Program-made: the position numbers and the translations under genes
Notes under the pieces: generated by a model
The model's input: only the letters and a program-made list of their open reading frames with translations
Told to the model about the DNA's origin: nothing
The model's database searches: none
Source of the DNA: Theobroma cacao
Lineage: Eukaryota; Streptophyta; Magnoliopsida; Malvales; Malvaceae
Assembly (NCBI RefSeq): GCF_000208745.1
Contig: NC_030852.1
Span: 32,785,379 to 32,849,378, forward strand
Direction of reading: 5' to 3'
Length of the DNA: 64,000 bases
In this document: positions 58,017 to 64,000 of the stretch, in pieces
Numbering within the stretch: position 1 is the first letter of the stretch
How the letters are laid out: the number at the start of each line of letters is the position of its first letter

Positions 58017-61000
58017 ATGTCCCTCCCTGTAACACAAGGGAAAACCCTCCCTGATGCCTGGGACTACAAGGGCAGCCCCGCCGAGAGGTCCAAGTCCGGT
58101 GGCTGGACCAGTGCCGCCATGATTCTAGGTGTTGAGGCATGTGAGAGGCTAACAACGTTAGGTATCGCTGTTAATTTGGTAACGTATTTGACGGGCACCA
58201 TGCATTTGGGCAATGCTACCTCTGCCACCACCGTGACCAACTTCCTTGGCACCTCCTTCATGCTCTGTCTCTTTGGTGGTTTTATCGCAGACACTTTTCT
58301 TGGCAGGTTTGGGCCTCCTTCTCCAACTCTAATCAAATACTTTGTACTAGTTTCTCATGCGAACCTCAGTTAAGCTATTACTAACGTTTATCTTCTTTTC
58401 AATTCGCTCCTTATTCTATTTACAGATATCTCACGATTGGAATCTTCGCCACCGTTCAGGCAACTGTAAGATTCATTTCCTTTGATTGGACCATCATCTT
58501 ACTTCACATATATACCCCAATTGAAGAAATTAGTATCTGCTAAAGTGCAACGTTGCCTTTCCTTAACCTTGACTTTTGATGACGCACGTTGACATTAGTT
58601 CTCAGGGTTTTTTTTCCACATTCCTTGTCGAGTATCATAGTTTCCTATCTTAATTGTAAAGCTAAAGTTCAATTGTTTTTCTTTTTTGATTATGTTGGGG
58701 AGCAGGGCGTCACCATCTTGACAATCTCAACAGTAATCCCGAGCCTGAGGCCCCCTAAGTGCAGCATGGACAACCCCACAACTTGCACCCAAGCAAGCGG
58801 CATACAACTCATTATTCTCTACTTAGCCCTGTACCTGACCGCCCTTGGCACCGGCGGTCTCAAATCCAGCGTCTCGGGGTTTGGGTCTGACCAATTCGAT
58901 GACTCAGACCCTGAAGAGAGATCCCAGATGACAAACTTCTTTAACTGGTTCTTCTTCTTCATAAACATAGGGTCACTCGGTTCGGTCACCATTCTGGTGT
59001 ACATCCAGGACAATTTAGGGCGTGAATGGGGCTACGGTATTTGTGCTTGTGCTATCGTGATAGGGCTGGTCGTGTTTCTATCGGGAACCAGGCGATACCG
59101 TTTCAAGAAATTGGTGGGGAGCCCCTTGACTCAAATTGCCGCAGTGTTTGTTGCTGCCTGGAAGAAGAGGCATTTGGAGTTGCCATCTGATCCGTCGTTG
59201 CTTTTCAATATTGATGATGCAGCTGAGGGATTGAAGAAGAAGCAAAAGTTGCCCCACAGCAAGCAGTTCCGGTTAGTGTTCTATTTAATACCAATCTCTA
59301 CCTCAACTACTGGTTCAACTACAATAACTCTTCTTTTCTCAATTTGTTACTGAAGTTTAAGGCGTTGGATTCATGTTTAAAGGACAAACCGAAGAGGAAA
59401 AAGATAACAAAAAGTTACAGTTAAAAGAATATGCAAAAGGTTAAGGCATATGGGAACAATTAAACAGTTAGTATGTTCCCTCTTTTCATACAAACGAATA
59501 GGTCCTCAACGTAGTACTTGAAATACTAGTAACCCATACACCAGGTAAATCCAAGATTTTAAACCCAGAATTGCAAAGAGTAGTATATACTTCTTTTTAC
59601 GTAAAACTAGGAAAGTGAAAGTGTCTTTGGGTATATTCGAAGGGACAGATTAGCATAATATAGTAGTAAATCAAGAATCAAGAGGAACGGACCACGTATT
59701 TTGATGTTAATTCCCACTATTAATTATTGGAACGGGAGATTCAAACAAGGATAGTTAATTAGGAACACATGCAAATCTTAATGTCTCCAATATAAGGTTA
59801 GGTGGCAGGCAGCTCACTTATCTTTTTCGGTGGGGACAATTTGATAGAATATAGTCAACCAGTTCGCTATCAAACAATGCAATCAGAGAGTAAAATTATT
59901 GAAAATTGTTTTCCAGGGTTCCTGATAATTTGCCACTCCCAGCCCCCCAGGATATCTCTAGTCCAACTCATGAGTCTACAACCCCAATTGGTTTTTGGCC
60001 TTGTTCTCTGCCTTTCAGATTAAAACTACAGTTTTATTAGACACAACACACGCGATTGGGAGTAAACATTTCAGTGTGGCATGTTTCTTGTCCTCAATTC
60101 TTATCTCGTTTTCCATTGCTTTTTCCAACCCAAAACACAAAATTTTTGAAGGAAAAAAATTCCCCTACTTGATATAGTAAACAAGGAGCAAACTTATACC
60201 ATATATATGTACATCCCAAACAGATATGTGTTTTTTCCCCCTTTGAAAATAAGAAAATTTTCTACGTTATGAACAAGAGATTTGCTCTCATCTAGACCAT
60301 AAAATATGTAAAGAACGTGGCGAATGAGACATGGTTTGTGTGAATTAGAGCTAATATTTACGAGAGAGAGGAGTAAAAAAGAGATCACGAGCCACCAAGG
60401 ACTGTCTGCCAATCGACCATCAAGAATCTTGTCTTCAAACAACTACTTTACACCTTCCCCAGCTAATACTCGGACATATTGGCTCTTGTGTCCAAAGCCT
60501 GTTCACTTGCCTTCCATCACGCTCTATTAATAGAACCAGATCTTTTAAACTTACTTTTTGATATTTCTTTTGCCTTGATATCCTGCATAAAACAAAAAAT
60601 ACTATAAGATATATAGACTATCATATGGCCCACCCCACAAATTCTTATTTGCTGGCTTCATAATTCCGTAACCAAACATATCGTTTCCTCTCCATTTTGA
60701 CGAAGATAATTATAATGCTTCACATCTTCACAAATGAAAATGAAACTCAAATGACAAGAAAAATTGACATTTAATGATTCCTTGTGAAGAAAAATAAAAG
60801 GGAAAGTAACAATTTTCTAGACGTGTTTGGTTGGAACTTGGAATGTGAAAGACTGATTAACTTCAGCTGGTGCTCATTGAAAAAGTTGAAACCCACCCCC
60901 CCCCCCCCCCCCCCTTTTTTTTTTATTACTTGTTGGCTAATTTTTTTTATGGCTTCAATTGTGTACAGTTTCCTGGACAGGGCAGCAATCCAGGACTCAT

Positions 61001-61824
61001 CAGCTCCTGAGGCAAACAAGTGGAACTTAGCTACCCTAACAGATGTTGAAGAAGTGAAACTGGTGATAAGAATGTTACCCATTTGGGCAACCACCATCAT
61101 ATTTTGGACCGTGTATGCCCAAATGACAACATTTTCAGTGTCTCAGGCAACTACCATGGACCGTCACATTGGCATATTCCAAATACCACCAGCATCACTC
61201 ACAGTTTTCTTCGTTGCTAGCATTCTCGTGACTGTCCCAATTTACGACAGGCTCATTGCTCCAATTGCAAGAAAAGTTCTCAAAAACCCACAAGGGCTAA
61301 CCCCTTTGCAAAGGATCGGAGTCGGTTTAGTTTTGTCCATTATCGCAATGATAGCAGCAGCAATGACAGAAATAAAGCGACTGAGAGTCGCAAGATCGCA
61401 TGGTCTTACAAATGATCGGGCGGTTGAAATCCCATTAAGTGTCTTCTGGCTGGTCCCTCAGTTTTTGTTTGTGGGGGCTGGTGAGGCCTTTACATACATA
61501 GGGCAGCTTGACTTTTTCTTAAGGGAGTGTCCGAAAGGGATGAAAACAATGAGTACAGGTTTATTTTTGAGTACCCTTTCGTTAGGATTTTTCGTTAGCT
61601 CTTTGTTGGTTACTATAGTTCACAAGGTCACTGGAAACAAGAAGCCATGGCTGCCGGACAACCTGAACCAAGGGAGGCTTTATGATTTCTACTGGCTCTT
61701 GGCAATTTTGAGTAGTTTGAACATGGCAATTTACTTGGTTTTCGCTAAATGGTATGTGTACAAGGACAAGAGGCTTGCTGATGAAGGAATTGAATTAGAA
61801 GAAGCAGAACCTACCTTCCATTAA
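58017..61824 (+). CDS. NRT1/PTR family transporter, NPF6.3 (NRT1.1)-like, Tyr at the His356 position (four exons)
   Basis: Exons 58017-58306, 58426-58465, 58706-59271 and 60969-61824 join in phase to 1,752 bp, 583 residues; NRT1.1 has 590. Exon 1 encodes MSLPVTQGKTLPDAWDYKGS, the proton-coupling ExxER motif (E40-R44, EACER) and LGNATSATTVTNFLGTSFML. Exon 2 adds YLTIGIF with Thr100, equivalent to Thr101, whose phosphorylation by CIPK23 switches affinity in Arabidopsis NRT1.1. Exon 3 carries YLALYLTALGTGGLKSSVSG and FGSDQFD; exon 4 carries the central loop end and the C-terminal six helices. It is a proton-coupled anion carrier with 12 predicted helices in the plasma membrane. At position 348 it has Tyr (FWTVYAQMTT) where NRT1.1 has nitrate-binding His356 (TVHAQ). 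Exact orthology within NPF6 needs a tree. Gene intact. Confidence 0.95.
60896..60924. repeat. C19T10 homopolymer pair in NPF6 intron 3
   Basis: Nineteen C followed by ten T lie 45 bp before the exon 4 acceptor (ACAG at 60965-60968). They may add to the polypyrimidine tract. The C run is prone to sequencing and replication slippage. Confidence 0.9.
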
Positions 61825-62792
61825 ATGAATATGGGAGTTTCTTGGACTGGACAAGTCCCTTTCGTTAAGATTTTGTGTTTGTAACTTTGTATTATAAAGT
61901 CCTTGGCTGGACTTTGAATAAGTTTGAAAACCCTTTACATGTACAAAAAGAATGGTAAAGGAGCAAGAAGAATTTCAAGCAAAAATGATGAGTTCTTGGT
62001 TTTTGTTTTCAGAAAAACAATTCGAAGGATAAGTTCTTTCCCTAGCAGATAAAGTACGGAAACAAAAAGTCATTTCACATTGATGTGGCTGCAATTTTAC
62101 GATAATATGTCATGTAGCCAAAACCCAATTGGTCGTTCTAGCCAGCTGACAAGTCACACATCAAAATGATTTAATTCAAAAAGGATATTGATATATACTC
62201 ATTCACACTATCAAATCTCTTAATCCTCCTCATCTTTAACTAGCTGTTGATCACCAAAGCTAAAAAATTTCAAGGAATAAATTAGTATCCGGTTGAAAAG
62301 ACAAGGATATAAACTGTCAAATTGGCACTTACATCTTCGGAAAAACATTCAAGACTTCTCACCTACCACGCAAAGACTAACAAGCAAATGACAAAACGAA
62401 CAAAAGGACGAAGAAAATCGGGAAAAGGGGACAAGAACCCTACGAATCCCTATTTCCCAAAGTTACTACCAACTAATCGAGGGGTTGTGTCTACAGTTTA
62501 TTCCTAGATTGTGCAATTTGAATTTGGCTGGTTTTACATGTGAATTATCAAAAACATTATGCAGAGGGGAGACCTGTCACCGTCTTCTTTGGAAAAGCAA
62601 AAACTTTTTGCATGTGTTCGGTTTCTTTGTTGTCTATTGTGTTAATTATTAAACCTCACATCAACAGCAATGAAATTCACGTTTCATCCACCATAATTTC
62701 AAGGGATTGTAGGGATAAGGAAAATGAAAATTGAATAGAAGTGCTCAAGGAGTCAATATATAGTCAAAATATAAGGGACAGATAAGAAAACA

Positions 62793-62824
<32 letters not shown>

Positions 62825-64000
62825 ATTCGACACTTCCTATACTTATCCACTAGCTTCGTTTTTAATTGTGAATTTTTTGGCATATAGTAATATCGAAGAA
62901 GCTTTGCTTACAACGAGGTTGGAGACATGTTTCTGCACGAGGGATTATAAGAAAGCAATGACCTTTCGATCATACAAAAAGCGAGGATGCATATTCTTTT
63001 GTCAGGGAATCAAGATTCAAACTTTCAATAATTGTTTACTAATAAAGATTATGGTATTGTCTAATATATCCATGCACCTCGCAGGATTCTCTCAAAGGCA
63101 GCACAAAAATCCATGGCGTGGGCTGTTCCTCTTAAATCCGCGTCTAAATTTATTAGAGCCAGCAAATGCATATGATCAAAATATGGCACCATCAATGCTA
63201 TTTGCATGCAAGCAATGACGTGAAAACCTTTGCTTCGCATTTATAAGTCATTTTTGTTTCGTTTTCCAGTCGGGCAAATGGGATCCTGCCATATTTGCTG
63301 CTCCTGTCCCTAGCTTGGGAGGCAATTAACATTTTGATTGATCGAAAGGGTCCCAAATGCTCAAAAATATCATACAGAGAGGGCCAAAATCTCTTTCTTT
63401 CTTTCTCTGCCTCTCTCTAATAATTTTGTGGAACCAAAATAATTTAAGGGGTGCTGTCGTTGAGGCTGTGAAGCAGTCATGCAATGCAATATTAATCCTG
63501 CATTCATGAAATTAAGCCATAGAGGATTGGTGGGATTTGTTTCTGGAGGCAAATTGATTGGTGGGTTTGAATTGATTGACCCGATACCATACTCATCGTT
63601 AAAAGGGCAATCCTTTTCATTGTGATGCGAACCCCCCATGTAACAGATAACTATGAAGGATAACATGGATAACATGATGCCAGGTTCTGGGATAAGATGT
63701 CAGTTTCGATTGCCATTCATAAGTCATGAGAAATGGATAAGCTATGGATTCGGATTGTATATGTTTCCCGCAAACCCTTTTTTTTTAACTAATACGTATT
63801 TAACAATCATTCACATGAGAGATGTATAAGATGAGATCCACATGAAATTCAAATATACATTCGAGAATATTTACCAATTATATTAAGGAAACTGGCATGA
63901 ATAACGATAAAGCAAAATGGGGACCCAAGGAGAAATTCTTTGAGGCCCATAAATGATCACTAGCCAGAACCCTCATGATTCATAAAGCATGCATGGTACA
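61825..64000. other. NPF6 3' flank and intergenic DNA
   Basis: AATAAG-type polyadenylation signal near 61917. The remaining DNA has a TA/GTAT microsatellite (62793-62824) and two open frames of about 100-135 codons (62811-63218 plus, 63675-63370 minus) that match no family I know. No gene supported. Confidence 0.45.
62793..62824. repeat. (AT)n(GTAT)n microsatellite
   Basis: About ten AT units, then three GTAT units. Confidence 0.9.

Noticed and set aside
62811..63218. 135-codon plus-strand open frame
   Set aside because: It begins in a microsatellite and its residue pattern is not like any known family.
63370..63675. 101-codon minus-strand open frame with a hydrophobic start
   Set aside because: No homologue recognised and no promoter or splice evidence; could be chance.

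Overview
This window is nuclear DNA of a eudicot plant, most likely a woody rosid; the species cannot be fixed from the sequence alone. The reasons are GT-AG introns of 85 to 1700 bp, plant-type TATA boxes, long AT-rich intergenic stretches with decayed transposons and microsatellites, and close matches to plant-specific protein families. One N at 24425, flanked by a 190-bp direct repeat, marks it as an assembled draft.

Layout. 0.7-4.3 kb (minus strand): a five-exon gene for a YbaK/prolyl-tRNA-synthetase-associated-domain protein. 4.3-7.8 kb: AT-rich intergenic DNA. 7.9-9.4 kb (plus): a two-exon L-lactate dehydrogenase gene. 9.9-49.7 kb: a dispersed tandem family of hybrid proline-rich / 8-cysteine-motif (8CM, DC2.15/AIR1/EARLI1-like) secreted proteins. 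Five members are intact (12290, 33916, 39341, 43805 minus, 49301) and six are broken (9905 minus, 12945, 14951, 17753, 25569 minus, 26471). Within this family sits a four-exon gene for the mitochondrial complex I subunit NDUFB8 (28.3-30.3 kb). 58.0-61.8 kb (plus): a four-exon nitrate transporter-like NPF6.3/NRT1.1 relative that has Tyr where NRT1.1 has the nitrate-binding His356.

The 8CM family is the most informative part. Four units (9.9-10.7 inverted, 11.7-12.6, 14.0-15.1 and 17.2-18.1 kb) share several hundred bases of promoter as well as the coding region, but only the 12290 gene is still open. The other three carry different lesions: a frameshift plus a lost Cys; a truncation after the signal peptide; and a stop codon, a 13-bp deletion and a lost stop. 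A GTGCCCAC promoter element recurs about 60 bp upstream of the TATA box in these four and in the 33916 gene, and also upstream of the 25956 pseudogene. The 26471 member has an unusual Asn/Asp/Ser/His-rich repeat linker and is broken at five or more places.

The intergenic DNA holds several recognisable structures: a 1,021-bp hAT-like non-autonomous element with an exact 8-bp target duplication (34601-35621); a pair of elements (15.56-16.61 and 21.48-25.55 kb) whose related inverted ends enclose CACGCNATG-type minisatellite arrays; a 20-bp poly(T) insertion bracketed by a 17-bp duplication (16.66-16.72 kb); a probable LTR-retrotransposon remnant near 24.8-25.45 kb; and several minisatellites (41.9, 51.2 and 55.1 kb). 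No tRNA, rRNA or CRISPR was found. The four single-copy genes (YbaK-like, LDH, NDUFB8, NPF6) have unrelated housekeeping or transport roles; only the 8CM genes form a functional cluster.
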